Shown: positions 10,769-20,251 of the stretch, in pieces | Position numbering within the stretch: the first letter of the stretch is position 1 | Layout of the letters: each line of letters begins with the position of its first letter | Assembly (NCBI RefSeq): GCF_000145255.1 | Contig: NC_014394.1 | Span: forward strand, 1 to 64,000 | Reading direction: 5' to 3' | From: Gallionella capsiferriformans ES-2 | GTDB lineage: Bacteria; Pseudomonadota; Gammaproteobacteria; Burkholderiales; Gallionellaceae | DNA: 64,000 nucleotides | Program-made: the position numbers and the translations under genes | The notes under the pieces: generated by a model | Seen by the model: only the letters and a program-made list of their open reading frames with translations | What the model was told of the DNA's origin: nothing | Database searches by the model: none

Positions 10769-12400
10769 ATGTCAAACTTTGCACCGTTTAAACCCTGGGT
10801 CTGGCAAGTGCCGGAAAATTTCAATATAGGCGTTGCCTGTACCGATGCGCATCTGGGTACGCCTGCGGCCGGCAACATTGCGATGATCGTCGAAGACGAC
10901 AAGCTCGGTACCTCGCAAATAACCTTTGCGGAACTTGCCGAGCGCACCAGTCGTTTTGCCCAGCTGTTGCGCAATCTCGATGTGGGCGATGGCGAATGCA
11001 TTTTGATCCGGCTGCCTAATTGCCTGGATTATCCGACCGCCTTTTTGGGGGCAATGAAGCGCGGTACGATTGCCGTACCGACCTCAACGCTGCTCACATC
11101 CGAGGAAGTTTCTTATCTGGCGCAGGATTCAGGGGCTTCCGTGCTGGTCACTGACAAGGCGGCATGGGCGACGTTGAAAGACAGTCTGCACAGCGCGCCC
11201 AATCTGCGTCACGTCTTGCTGTCAGGCCCGGGAGAGGCGCTGGAGGTGGCAGGCCTGGATATTCTTGATCTGGATTCGGCGTTATCTGCGATCAACTCAT
11301 TTGAGGCACCCTATCCGTCCAAAGCGACCGATCCTGCCTATCTGGTTTACACCTCGGGAACAACCGGCTATCCCAAGGGGGTGTTGCATTCTCACCGCTC
11401 CATGATAGGTCGTACGCCGGCATCGACTTACTGGTTTGATTTTTCAGACGTAAATGATCGCATCATGCATTCGGGGAAATTTAACTGGACCTATGTGTTG
11501 GGCTCCGGTCTGATGGACCCCCTGTATTTGGGCAAGACGGTGATCGTGCATGAAGGGCGCAATGACGCCAATACCTGGCCACGGCTGATCAAGAAACATA
11601 GTGCGACGATCTTTGTCGGCGTACCGACCATTTACCGCCAGATCGTGCAAAAAAGCGACTTTACCAAGACGGATGTTCCCAGCCTGCGTTATTGCATGAG
11701 CGCGGGAGAACATTTGTCGGATGAGGTGCTCTCTCAGTGGCGCGAGCGTTTCGGGGTGGATATTTACGAGGCGGTCGGCATGTCCGAGTTCTCTTATTAT
11801 CTGTGCCAGACCAAGTCGCGCCCTATCCGCCCGGGTTCGGCAGGATTTGCGCAGCCCGGCCACAACATTCAGCTGCTCGATCCGGAAACACTGCAGCCGG
11901 TCGCATCCGGCGAAGAAGGTATGATCTGCGTGCCGGATAATGATCCCGGGTTATTTCTGAGATACTGGAACATGGTTGAGGAAACGGCTAAGCTTGTGCA
12001 TGACGGCTGGTTCTTCACAGGCGACTACGCGCGCTATGATGCGGACGGTTACATCTGGTTTCTCGGGCGTAAGGACGACATCATCAAGAGTTTCGGATAT
12101 CGGGTTTCTCCCTATGAAATCGAGCGGGTGTTGAAATCGCATCCGGCGGTTGCCGATTGCGCCTCGGTCGGTGAGGAGATCGAAAAGGATAAGGTGCTGG
12201 TGGTGGCTTATCTCATTTTGCATCCGGGTAGCACGACCACGGCCGATGAGTTGCTGGCATTCGGGCGGGAACATCTTGCCGCGTACAAGGCGCCCAAAAC
12301 GATTTATATCGCGACCGATTTTCCGCGTACTAAAAATGGCAAAATTTTACGACGTGAGGTCAATCCCTCCATCGCAATTGCCAAATCCATCAGTCGATAA
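10769..12400 (+). CDS. Acyl-CoA synthetase (AMP-forming), benzoate-CoA-ligase-like
   Basis: Activates a carboxylic acid to its CoA thioester through an acyl-adenylate. The 543-residue ANL-superfamily enzyme shows the P-loop motif VYTSGTTGYPKGVLHSH near residue 190, the hinge region TGDYARYDADGYIWFLGRKDD near 415, and the C-terminal catalytic lysine in TKNGKILRRE near 525. AGGAGG precedes the ATG at 10769. It is last in the plus arm of the island and is followed by a strong terminator. In context it would supply the CoA ester on which the hydratase and lyases act; a C4-C5 dicarboxylate or a small organic acid is a guess from the neighbours. Confidence 0.88.
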   Translation: MSNFAPFKPWVWQVPENFNIGVACTDAHLGTPAAGNIAMIVEDDKLGTSQITFAELAERTSRFAQLLRNLDVGDGECILIRLPNCLDYPTAFLGAMKRGTIAVPTSTLLTSEEVSYLAQDSGASVLVTDKAAWATLKDSLHSAPNLRHVLLSGPGEALEVAGLDILDLDSALSAINSFEAPYPSKATDPAYLVYTSGTTGYPKGVLHSHRSMIGRTPASTYWFDFSDVNDRIMHSGKFNWTYVLGSGLMDPLYLGKTVIVHEGRNDANTWPRLIKKHSATIFVGVPTIYRQIVQKSDFTKTDVPSLRYCMSAGEHLSDEVLSQWRERFGVDIYEAVGMSEFSYYLCQTKSRPIRPGSAGFAQPGHNIQLLDPETLQPVASGEEGMICVPDNDPGLFLRYWNMVEETAKLVHDGWFFTGDYARYDADGYIWFLGRKDDIIKSFGYRVSPYEIERVLKSHPAVADCASVGEEIEKDKVLVVAYLILHPGSTTTADELLAFGREHLAAYKAPKTIYIATDFPRTKNGKILRREVNPSIAIAKSISR

Positions 12401-12413
12401 TATTTCGAGCCTG

Positions 12414-12448
12414 AAAAAACAGCACCCCTACGGTGCTGTTTTTTTTTG
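12414..12448 (+). terminator. Rho-independent terminator of the acyl-CoA synthetase operon
   Basis: A perfect stem of 13 bp (12414-12426 with 12432-12444), loop CCTAC, and a run of T continuing to about 12448. It starts 13 bases after the ligase stop codon. Confidence 0.92.
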
Positions 12449-12971
12449 CCCTGTATAGCGCCAAATTATAAATTCTTAGGCCTCCTGCCCTGCAGCCCAA
12501 TGAATACGTGACTTGCAGAGGTGGCCTCTCAAAAATCGCTACAATCGCCTGTTGTTGTGCGGGCAAGGGGTAAGCCTCGAGCGAAGTGAATAAATCGATT
12601 GTACCGCGTTATAGAAAACTAGGTTCTCAAGTGTTTGAAAATAAAGGTTTATATTGAATGCAGGTGATGCGCGTACCTGTGGAGGCAAAAGCCGGCAGGC
12701 ATGCGTCACAATATTGATCGACCGGCGTCAGTATCAGTTTTGCGCGTATGCTGGCTTCGGTGAGTTTCGGCGAGCACAGTTTGATCAAGCGTGCGCAGAT
12801 AGTGGTCGTGGCGCAGCCTCGCCGGGGGATTTAAAATTGTTTCACGTGAAACATCTGAAGATGACAATTTACCCGCAAATCAAATTAGGCGATTAGTTTA
12901 TGAAAAAATGCCAGCACGGCATCACCCAGCCGGTGCTAAAGTATGCCGCTTCAATCGGATAAAGGAATGAC
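12449..12971. other. Gene-poor gap carrying a parS site
   Basis: A 523-base stretch without a convincing gene. An 80-codon open frame at 12654-12896 starts with TTG, lacks a ribosome-binding site and reads straight through the parS palindrome, so it is not called. A short stem AGAGG/CCTCT lies near 12518-12530. The only strong signal is the parS at 12838-12853. Confidence 0.6.
12838..12853. promoter_or_regulatory. parS: Second parS centromere site
   Basis: TGTTTCACGTGAAACA again, identical in all 16 positions to the site at 3087-3102 and 9.75 kb from it. It lies in a non-coding gap on the same side of the origin. Two perfect copies of a 16-mer palindrome support a functional parS cluster for ParB loading. 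Confidence 0.93.
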
Positions 12972-13580
12972 ATGAAGCTGCTCGGTACTCACACCAGTCC
13001 CTACGTGCGCAAGGCGCGACTGGTTCTGCTGGAAAAGAACATCCCTCACGAATATGTTATCGATCCGCCGAGCGAACCGGGAAGCTTAGTGTTGCAGGTA
13101 AATCCGCTGGGGCGCATTCCCGCGCTGATACTCGATGATGGTTTTTGCGTATTCGATTCGTCTGTGATAGCCGACTATGCCGACACGCTGAACGATGCAC
13201 CCGTGCTGATTCCGCGCACCGACCCCCTCGCCCGTCTGCGCGTCAAACGATGGGAGGCCTTGGCTGACGGCATCATGGATTCGGCGATCGTGGTGCGCAA
13301 TGAAAGCCTGCGAGCTGAGGACAAACAAAGTCAGGCCGTCCTCGATATGCATAATCTGGCGGTCACGCACGCACTGGATTATGCGGCTCAATTGCTGGGC
13401 GAACGTGAATGGTGCGAGGGGGATGCGATTACGCTGGCGGATCTTGCGCTGGTCAGCGCCCTGCTCTATTTGGATTTGCGTCAGGCAGCGCGAGATTGGC
13501 GCAGCGCGCACGCAAATTTGGCGGTTTGGTTCTCTCGCATCAGCGCGCGTCCCAGCGTGATTGTATCGAATCGACTGTAG
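12972..13580 (+). CDS. Glutathione S-transferase family protein (YibF-like)
   Basis: A 202-residue protein with an N-terminal thioredoxin-like domain (residues 1-80; T-S-P-Y-V-R-K at the active-site turn, N-P-L-G-R-I-P-A-L with the conserved cis-proline, and D-S-S-V-I for glutathione binding) and an all-alpha C-terminal domain with the A-D-L-A-L capping motif. Length and layout match E. coli YibF-type GSTs. AAGGAAT precedes the ATG. It stands alone between the parS gap and the convergent prc gene. Physiological substrate is unknown. Confidence 0.88.
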   Translation: MKLLGTHTSPYVRKARLVLLEKNIPHEYVIDPPSEPGSLVLQVNPLGRIPALILDDGFCVFDSSVIADYADTLNDAPVLIPRTDPLARLRVKRWEALADGIMDSAIVVRNESLRAEDKQSQAVLDMHNLAVTHALDYAAQLLGEREWCEGDAITLADLALVSALLYLDLRQAARDWRSAHANLAVWFSRISARPSVIVSNRL

Positions 13581-13589
13581 TTTCGAAAT

Positions 13590-13625
13590 GCAAAGGCCTG
13601 GATGCTTGCGTATCCAGGCCTTTGC
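13590..13625. terminator. Hairpin between convergent GST and prc genes
   Basis: A 14-bp perfect stem (13590-13603 with 13612-13625) and 8-base loop. It lies between two convergent genes and could end transcription from both sides, though neither side has a long U-tract. Confidence 0.6.
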
Positions 13626-13650
13626 AACAAATGATATATGTTTGTTAGAA

Positions 13651-15756
13651 CTACTGAATTTCGGGTAAGGCGCTAGCGGCGAGTCTGGATTTTGATTTTA
13701 ACAAGGCGACCTCATCACTGAGTATATGCACGGCCTCATTGAGCAGCACGTCTTTAGCATTCTTGCGGGTATTTTCAAGGGCAATGTCCGCTTCCAGATT
13801 GCGCTCATTGGCTTGCAGGCCGTCATCTTGGAAGCCTGTGCCAGCGGGTTCTGATTTATCGCCCCGGAATTTATCACGCAGTTTAATACGCGCTTCCTGC
13901 ACTTCGCGCTCGTGACGCCGCTCTGTTTCATTGAGTGAAATCCGGTTTTCACGGCGGCGGGTGTTGAATTCATTGATATCCTCCTGCAGGTACTTGAATT
14001 CCTGGTCGGTGGCGACACGCTGATCGTGCTTGCGGATCAATAAGGGTACGACTGGCGCGAGGTCACCGGCTTTGGTGTAATCAGCCGCCTTGATTTGTGA
14101 CCACGGCAGCGCATTGTCATAGCTGGACTCGCCAAACTCCTCTTCATCAATCATGCTGGGCAGCGTAATGTCGGGTATGACACCGCGCAACTGTGTGGTG
14201 CCGCCATTAATACGAAAGAACTGGGCGATGGTCATCTTGAGTTCGCCAAATTTAGGCTGGGGACTTTTAAACAGACTGTCCAGATCGACGACCGATTGAA
14301 CGGTACCTTTGCCGAAGCTGGTTTCTCCGATCACGATGCCCCGGCCGTAATCTTGGATAGCGGCGGCAAAAATCTCCGAGGCGGATGCCGAGCCGCGATT
14401 GATCAGCACACCTAACGGACCCTGCCAAGCCATGCCTGAATTCAGATCGCTGGACACGCTGATCTTGCCTTTGGAATCGCGCTGCTGCACCACGGGCCCT
14501 TTGTCGATGAATAAGCCGGTCAGTTCGATCGCTTCGTCCAGCGAGCCGCCGCCATTGTTGCGCAAGTCGATCAGCACGCTGTCGACCTTGTTCTTTTTGA
14601 ATTCCTTCAACAGTTGGGAGACATCGCGGGATGCGCTTTTAAAATTTTTGTCACCCCGTTGGCGTGCGGCAAAATCGAGATAAAATCCTGGCAGGGTGAT
14701 CACGCCGATGTGGCGGGTTGCGCCCCCATCAGTGACATCAAGAATGGATTTTTTTGCAGCTTGTTTATCCAGCGTAATTTTTTTCCGAATCAGCGTGATG
14801 AGTTTGTGTTTGCCGTCAGGTGTTGCCTCTGCAGGCAGTATGTCCAGCCGCACGACTGTATCTTCAGCCCCGCGTATCAGTGCAACGGTGTCATCCAGCC
14901 GTTGCCCTTGTACTTCGGTAATTGGACTGTTGCCCTGCCCGACACCGACGATACGGTCGCCTACCTTGAGTCTGCCAGACAAGGCTGCAGGCCCCCCCGC
15001 CACCAATTCGCGTATGGTGGTGAAGTCGTCCTTATCCTGCAGTACCGCGCCGATGCCGACCAGAGAAAGTCGCATCGAAATGTCGAAGTCTTCTGACGCA
15101 CGGGTGCCAAAATAGTCCGTATGCGGATCAATGGTCATGGCGTAAGCGCTCATGAAGCGCTGGAACACGTCGTCACTTTTAACTTTGGCGAGGCTGTTCA
15201 GTGTGTTGTCGTAGCGTTTGTTTAGCGTGTTGCTGATGTCTTTGTCATCTTTCCCGGTTAGTTTGAGACGCAACCAGTCATTTTTGACGCGGCGACGCCA
15301 TAACTCGTTGATCTCCTCCTCAGATTTCGGCCATGCCGCGTGTTTACGCAGATATTGGTAGCTGTCCAGGGTGTCGAAATCGAAGCCCTGACTTAGTAGT
15401 GAACGTGCATAGACTATTCGCTCGGTGACGCGTTGCTGATAAAGATTGTAAATTGCAAAGGGGGTGCTGAGGTTTTCTTTGAGTACCGCATCAACCAAAC
15501 GGGGGCGTTCCGCTTCAAACCGGTTGATGTCGGCTTGCAGAAAAAAAAACCTTTCGCTGTCGAGCCCTTTGAGATAGTTGTCGAACACTTTCGCGGAGGT
15601 GGCTTCATCCAGCGGTACGTGTTTGTAGTGATAGCGGTTGAGCACCTGCGCAGATAAAAGTGCAGTTTGCGGCTGCAGCGGCAGCGGAGCCAGTTCAACG
15701 GCTGCCAGTGTGCTGTTAAATAATGCGAGCGCGATCCACAGTAATTTGGTTTTCAT
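13651..15756 (-). CDS. prc: Carboxy-terminal processing (tail-specific) protease Prc
   Basis: A periplasmic serine protease that trims C-terminal tails and affects lipoprotein and peptidoglycan-enzyme turnover. The 701-residue protein begins with a signal peptide (about 1-19, ending S-T-L-A-A), has the Prc N-terminal domain, a PDZ domain (about 225-310; G-I-G-A-V-L, L-K-V-G-D-R-I-V-G-V), the S41 peptidase core with catalytic Ser in R-G-S-A-S-A-S-E and Lys in S-F-G-K-G-T, and the C-terminal DUF3340 region. Length is near that of E. coli Prc (682). It is monocistronic, convergent with the GST gene. Confidence 0.95.
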   Translation of the reverse strand: MKTKLLWIALALFNSTLAAVELAPLPLQPQTALLSAQVLNRYHYKHVPLDEATSAKVFDNYLKGLDSERFFFLQADINRFEAERPRLVDAVLKENLSTPFAIYNLYQQRVTERIVYARSLLSQGFDFDTLDSYQYLRKHAAWPKSEEEINELWRRRVKNDWLRLKLTGKDDKDISNTLNKRYDNTLNSLAKVKSDDVFQRFMSAYAMTIDPHTDYFGTRASEDFDISMRLSLVGIGAVLQDKDDFTTIRELVAGGPAALSGRLKVGDRIVGVGQGNSPITEVQGQRLDDTVALIRGAEDTVVRLDILPAEATPDGKHKLITLIRKKITLDKQAAKKSILDVTDGGATRHIGVITLPGFYLDFAARQRGDKNFKSASRDVSQLLKEFKKNKVDSVLIDLRNNGGGSLDEAIELTGLFIDKGPVVQQRDSKGKISVSSDLNSGMAWQGPLGVLINRGSASASEIFAAAIQDYGRGIVIGETSFGKGTVQSVVDLDSLFKSPQPKFGELKMTIAQFFRINGGTTQLRGVIPDITLPSMIDEEEFGESSYDNALPWSQIKAADYTKAGDLAPVVPLLIRKHDQRVATDQEFKYLQEDINEFNTRRRENRISLNETERRHEREVQEARIKLRDKFRGDKSEPAGTGFQDDGLQANERNLEADIALENTRKNAKDVLLNEAVHILSDEVALLKSKSRLAASALPEIQ

Positions 15757-15831
15757 TTATCTATCCCGAAGTCTTTGCAAAATTATACTGGTAATAAGGA
15801 ACATTGCGTGGGACATACTATCTGGGTGTTG

Positions 15832-16944
15832 TTAAAGGAAATTTTCCGGTGATGTGTAAGCCAGATCAAAGGCATTAGCGACTGCACGATAGGTGATCTT
15901 GCCATCGATGATATTGAGCCCGAACCGCAGCGCGCTACTGTCGCGCAGCGCCTGTTGCCAGCCCTTGCTGGCCAGTTGCAGCAAATAGGGGAATGTCGCA
16001 TTGGTGAGCGCCAGCGTGGAGGTGCGCGGCACGCCGCCCGGCATATTGGCGACCGCATAGTGAAGTACACCATCGACGATATAGACCGGTTTCTCATGGG
16101 TGGTCGGGCGGGTGGTTTCAAAACAGCCGCCCTGATCGACTGCAACATCGACGATGACAGTACCCGGCTGCATCAGTTTTAAATCTTCAGCGCGCAGCAG
16201 TTTGGGGGCCGCCGCGCCCGGGATCAGCACGCCGCCGATGATCAGATCCGCGCTGGTGAGTTGTTCGAGTAGATTATGCCGGTTGGAGTACAGCGTCTGC
16301 ACGTTGGCGGGCAGCGTTTGGGACAGATGGCGAAGACGATCGAGTGACACATCCAGCAGCGTGACGCGCGCGCCTAATCCTGCCGCCATGCGTGCGGCAT
16401 TGCTACCGACTATTCCGCCGCCCAGCACGACCACATGGGCTGGTGCGACGCCCGGTACGCCGCCCAGCAGCACACCGCGTCCACCATAGAGTTTTTCCAG
16501 ATACTTGGCGCCTTCCTGGACCGCCATGCGCCCGGCTACCTCCGACATAGGTGTGAGCAGCGGCAATTCACCCGACGGCTGTGCCACAGTCTCATAGGCG
16601 ATGCAAATGGCGCCTGAGGCCAGATGTGCGTCGGTCAGTTCCCGGCTGGCGGCAAAGTGGAAATAGGTGAACAGGATTTGCCCCGGGCGTATCCGCGGCC
16701 ATTCGGCGCGTAGGGGTTCCTTGACCTTGACGATGAGCTCAGCTTGCAACCAGAGCATCTCCGCATCAGGGGCGATTTGTGCGCCTGCATCGAGATAGAG
16801 CTGGTCGGAAAATCCGCTGCCCTCCCCCGCGCCTTGCTCGACCCACACCTGATGGCCCGCAACAACGAGCGCGGCAGCCCCGGATGGTGCGAGCGCGATG
16901 CGGTTCTCATTGGTTTTGATCTCTTTAGGTACGCCGATTTTCAT
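15832..16944 (-). CDS. ald: Alanine dehydrogenase
   Basis: Catalyses reversible NAD-dependent deamination of L-alanine to pyruvate and ammonia. It has the family opening [16 protein letters not shown], the catalytic lysine region near residue 75, the His in Y-F-H-F-A-A (near 95), and the Rossmann motif [12 protein letters not shown] near 175. The 370-residue length is normal. The frame can start at TTG 16950, but GGGAG is 8 bases before the ATG at 16944 and only 2 before the TTG, so ATG is chosen. The upstream dioxygenase gene lies 23 bases away on the same strand, suggesting an amino-acid-related pair. Confidence 0.96.
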   Translation of the reverse strand: MKIGVPKEIKTNENRIALAPSGAAALVVAGHQVWVEQGAGEGSGFSDQLYLDAGAQIAPDAEMLWLQAELIVKVKEPLRAEWPRIRPGQILFTYFHFAASRELTDAHLASGAICIAYETVAQPSGELPLLTPMSEVAGRMAVQEGAKYLEKLYGGRGVLLGGVPGVAPAHVVVLGGGIVGSNAARMAAGLGARVTLLDVSLDRLRHLSQTLPANVQTLYSNRHNLLEQLTSADLIIGGVLIPGAAAPKLLRAEDLKLMQPGTVIVDVAVDQGGCFETTRPTTHEKPVYIVDGVLHYAVANMPGGVPRTSTLALTNATFPYLLQLASKGWQQALRDSSALRFGLNIIDGKITYRAVANAFDLAYTSPENFL

Positions 16945-16967
16945 TGCCAATACTCCCGGGATTTAAT

Positions 16968-17708
16968 TTACACCGCGTCCAGAAAAGCGCCGGAGCGGAA
17001 AGTCAGCACCAGCGTGTCCCGGTATCCGCCCTCTGCAGTGGGCTGAATGGGCGTTGATTCATGGAGGACGCGTTGGTCGTCAAGTAATAGCATCGTCCAG
17101 GGTTCGCTCAGCGTGAAGCGCTGCCCGTTAGGGCCATCCGCCTCGAAAATCCGGCTCTCTCCGCCGTTGACGTTGTGCCGATTGACCAGCACGATGGCGA
17201 CAAAATCGACACCGTCGCGGTGTGCGCCTTCCGGTGTCGGTCGCCCGATGCCGTTGCTGGTGTCGATGCGAAACTGGTGCGCTTCGATATACCAGGGGCG
17301 AATGCCTTTCACAGTAGAACAGATACCGGCCGCAGCGAGCAGCAGCGCGGGCCACAGCGGGCATTGCAGGAGCTGAGCTGACATCGGTTCGAACAGGCGA
17401 TGCATGCCGCCGTGCAGCGCGTTGTATTCCAGTGGCTGGTAGTGCGCCCTGTGGGGGGCTTGCAGCAGCGTATCGCCGCTTGCGATGAAGCAGGAATGCC
17501 GCCTTCTGCGGTAACGCCCGCCATCTTTCAGGAAATTATCAGGCGGCAGATCGTTCCAGTCAGCCTGAATCGCATTCATGTCTGATAAAGCGATTCCGGT
17601 CAGGCGGGATAATCCCTCTGCATTGAGAACGCCGTAGCCTTGCCGCTTCACGGCTTCGGCGAGTTGCTGGGGCGGGATGAACGCAGGAGTGAGCATGGTG
17701 ATGGTCAT
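16968..17708 (-). CDS. 2-oxoglutarate/Fe(II)-dependent dioxygenase family protein
   Basis: A 246-residue protein resembling the 2OG-Fe dioxygenases that hydroxylate free L-amino acids (isoleucine dioxygenase-like, Pfam 2OG-Fe_Oxy_2). The Fe-binding H-x-D is in E-G-A-H-R-D-G-V-D-F near residue 160, the distal His in V-L-H-E-S-T-P-I near 215, and the 2OG-binding Arg in R-D-T-L-V-L-T-F. The ATG at 17708 is preceded by GAGG; the frame extends 16 codons further upstream without a better site. Being directly upstream of ald suggests a free amino acid substrate, but that is inference. Confidence 0.82.
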   Translation of the reverse strand: MTITMLTPAFIPPQQLAEAVKRQGYGVLNAEGLSRLTGIALSDMNAIQADWNDLPPDNFLKDGGRYRRRRHSCFIASGDTLLQAPHRAHYQPLEYNALHGGMHRLFEPMSAQLLQCPLWPALLLAAAGICSTVKGIRPWYIEAHQFRIDTSNGIGRPTPEGAHRDGVDFVAIVLVNRHNVNGGESRIFEADGPNGQRFTLSEPWTMLLLDDQRVLHESTPIQPTAEGGYRDTLVLTFRSGAFLDAV

Positions 17709-18059
17709 ATCAATTGCCTCGTGTTTCGTTTGACGAGACATTCTACGCCTATGCACCGGATAACACTGGAGGTATCCATCGTGGATAGTTTGGACGGAGA
17801 GATGAAAATTGTCAGCGGGGAAATATGAAATTTTGTGCTGAGAAAATAATTACATTCAGGGCTTTCTTGCACAGTAATTTGAGTTCCGCCGAAGAGTCAA
17901 GGCCAGCAGAACAGCCGGTCTGAGCATATGTTGACGGCCTCATACAGGCAAGTAGAAAGGATTTGGGATCAGAAACTCATTGATTATCTGCGGAGTATAG
18001 GCACGATTGATCAATGCCCCCGCTTTATTTATTCGTGAATATATCCAGAAGGCGCTGGT
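17709..18059. other. Intergenic region without recognised genes
   Basis: About 350 bases between the dioxygenase start and the end of the GGDEF gene. It presumably holds the dioxygenase-ald promoter. I see no RNA gene, repeat or convincing short gene; a 62-codon plus-strand frame that enters here is mostly antisense to the dioxygenase. Confidence 0.5.
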
Positions 18060-20225
18060 TCACTTTAACAGTTCGTCAGTGCTGCTATGAATGCGAATGC
18101 AATTCCGTCCTGATTTTTTTGCCTGATACATGGCTTCATCTGCTCTTTGGAGTATTTCGTCCGCGTTGCTATTGGTCGCGTTAAAGATACAGATGCCGAT
18201 GCTGGCAGAACACGTATGTTCTACCGTTAAATTCATATTTTTTTCATCTAAAATAGTCAGCTGGTAAGGGACTGACAGTGTCGTACGAATTTTTTCGGCA
18301 ATGGCATGCGCATCTGACAAAGTTGCCTGCAGATTTGTCTCAAGATCGCTTAGTAAGACCACGAACTCATCTCCGCCGAATCTTGCAATGGTGTCAATTG
18401 CACGCACGGACTCCTCCATACGGCGGGTAGCCTCAATTAGCAGCAGGTCTCCGGCAACATGGCCATATGCATCATTGAGCGGTTTGAAGTGATCTAAATC
18501 CAGAAACATCAGTGCACCATACCGATCATTTCGCTTGATGGTAGCGAGTGTATGAAGCAGGCGTTCATTCAGTAAGCGCCGGTTAGGTAGTTTGGTGAGG
18601 GGGTCGTAAAAGGCAAGTCGATGAATTTGATTCTCGCGCGACTTGCGGTCAGTGATGTTGAGCCCGGTGCCGCGAAGACCGATTACATTGCCTTTGTGGT
18701 CGTAATATGGTGTGCCGTTTACTTCCTCCCAAACCACTTCACCTGATGGCGTAATGTCGCGGTGTTGTAAGTTAAACGCGGATTTGTTTGAAATGGCGTG
18801 ATTGACGATTTCGCCGACGGTATTTATATCGTCCGGATGCATAAATTCTACCGGCGTGTGGCCAATTAATTGCTCGGGCAGATAGCCCTTGACTTCGATA
18901 GAGCGCAGCGACACATAAGTGTAAATCAAATTGATGTCAATCTCCCACACATATTCACCTGCAGCATTGCTGACATCCTGAAAGCGTTGTTCACTGTAAC
19001 GCAGCTTATCCTCCATTGCTTTACGCTCGGTGATGTCACGAAAACGCCATACACGTCCCACCACCCTGCCATCAACTTTTTGCGGGAATGAATAGCGCTC
19101 TATCGTTTTCCCGTTCTTGAATTCAAGCGTATCGAATGAGTTTGCATCTGGTGTGGCATATAACTCGCCTACGTGGGCGAGGAAGCTGTCGGGATCCTGT
19201 AGCTGATCGAGTACGTATGTGAGCGCAGCGCGATCATCCTGACTTGCGATGAGTTCATCGCTGATATCCCATAATTCATCAAATCGCTTGTTGTGCAAAA
19301 CCCAGGTGCCATCTAGGTCAACGACCAAAATGGCATCATCAGTGGACTCTACTGTGGCATTGAGCAAGGATACTGATTTGGCAAGCTTATGATTGAGTTC
19401 ATCTTGGCTTTTCCTGTGTTCCGATAGTTCGCGAAACAGTAAATTTAGCGGGCGACGTATACCGGAAATGACGAGTGCAGCTAGGGCTGCTGCGACAGAA
19501 ACGAAGCGAATGTAGTGTCCCAAGGCATGGGTGAAGTCATAAAATCCGGCATAGAGCGTAAAACAAAATTCGCCAACAATCGCCAAAATCAATGACAGTT
19601 GTAGCAGAAAAAATATTCGTCGGTCAAAATGTTCTCGGCGCTGGTAGAGCAGGAATAAAGCACTTAACATGACCGCGATGATAATGATTTCGCTGTAAAT
19701 TTTGAACGGTGTTAAACCCGTTCCAGTGACGAAAGTGGCTGGAAACCATCGATTAATTACAGCAATGCCAGCGACAGCTGCAAGCAGAAAAAAGATCAGG
19801 CTGACATGAAATAAATTAGGTTTTTTGTTGATGTATAACGGTGCGACGAGCAGCGCTGCCGCTTCCAAAAAGCGTGCCGTCAACCAGAACTGGTTTGTGT
19901 AATTTACGTCAATAGCGGGAAATAAATTCATGCCCTTGAAGGTGAGCGTATGAAACACATCGATCAATCCGATAGCGCCGTAAGCGCCGCCAAGAATGAT
20001 CAGATAGCCGTTCGCCAGTTGCCGGTGACTAGCCCATATCAAGATAAAAATGGAAATGCTGACTACAATGGATAACAACTCAACCATTGTGTGAAAAAAT
20101 AAGTAATGAATGGAGCGGGAAAGCTCAAGTAGCAGAAAAATTCCTAGCAGTAGCGCGATTGCGGCAAAGTCGGACGGCTTAAAGACCCGCTTTAACGACA
20201 TGACACTAAAACTAGAAAATTTCAC
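18060..20225 (-). CDS. MASE3-PAS-PAS diguanylate cyclase
   Basis: A 721-residue inner-membrane signalling protein that should make cyclic di-GMP. Residues about 15-265 form a MASE3-type membrane sensor with seven or so hydrophobic helices. Two PAS domains follow (about 285-410 and 415-545; the second with the D-I-N-L-I-Y-T-Y-V-S-L-R segment), each followed by a PAC-type motif (R-D-I-T-E-R-K, N-I-T-D-R-K). The GGDEF domain has an intact R-F-G-G-D-E-F active site and an RxxD inhibitory site (R-A-I-D) five residues before it, so activity and product inhibition are expected. No EAL domain is present. It lies 26 bases after the chemoreceptor gene and may share its transcript. Confidence 0.9.
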   Translation of the reverse strand: MKFSSFSVMSLKRVFKPSDFAAIALLLGIFLLLELSRSIHYLFFHTMVELLSIVVSISIFILIWASHRQLANGYLIILGGAYGAIGLIDVFHTLTFKGMNLFPAIDVNYTNQFWLTARFLEAAALLVAPLYINKKPNLFHVSLIFFLLAAVAGIAVINRWFPATFVTGTGLTPFKIYSEIIIIAVMLSALFLLYQRREHFDRRIFFLLQLSLILAIVGEFCFTLYAGFYDFTHALGHYIRFVSVAAALAALVISGIRRPLNLLFRELSEHRKSQDELNHKLAKSVSLLNATVESTDDAILVVDLDGTWVLHNKRFDELWDISDELIASQDDRAALTYVLDQLQDPDSFLAHVGELYATPDANSFDTLEFKNGKTIERYSFPQKVDGRVVGRVWRFRDITERKAMEDKLRYSEQRFQDVSNAAGEYVWEIDINLIYTYVSLRSIEVKGYLPEQLIGHTPVEFMHPDDINTVGEIVNHAISNKSAFNLQHRDITPSGEVVWEEVNGTPYYDHKGNVIGLRGTGLNITDRKSRENQIHRLAFYDPLTKLPNRRLLNERLLHTLATIKRNDRYGALMFLDLDHFKPLNDAYGHVAGDLLLIEATRRMEESVRAIDTIARFGGDEFVVLLSDLETNLQATLSDAHAIAEKIRTTLSVPYQLTILDEKNMNLTVEHTCSASIGICIFNATNSNADEILQRADEAMYQAKKSGRNCIRIHSSTDELLK

Positions 20226-20251
20226 GATTCTAACCTTATTGATCGCTGCAT

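Noticed and set aside
12654..12896. 80-codon plus-strand open frame in the parS gap
   Set aside because: TTG start, no ribosome-binding site, no recognisable family and it reads through the parS palindrome.
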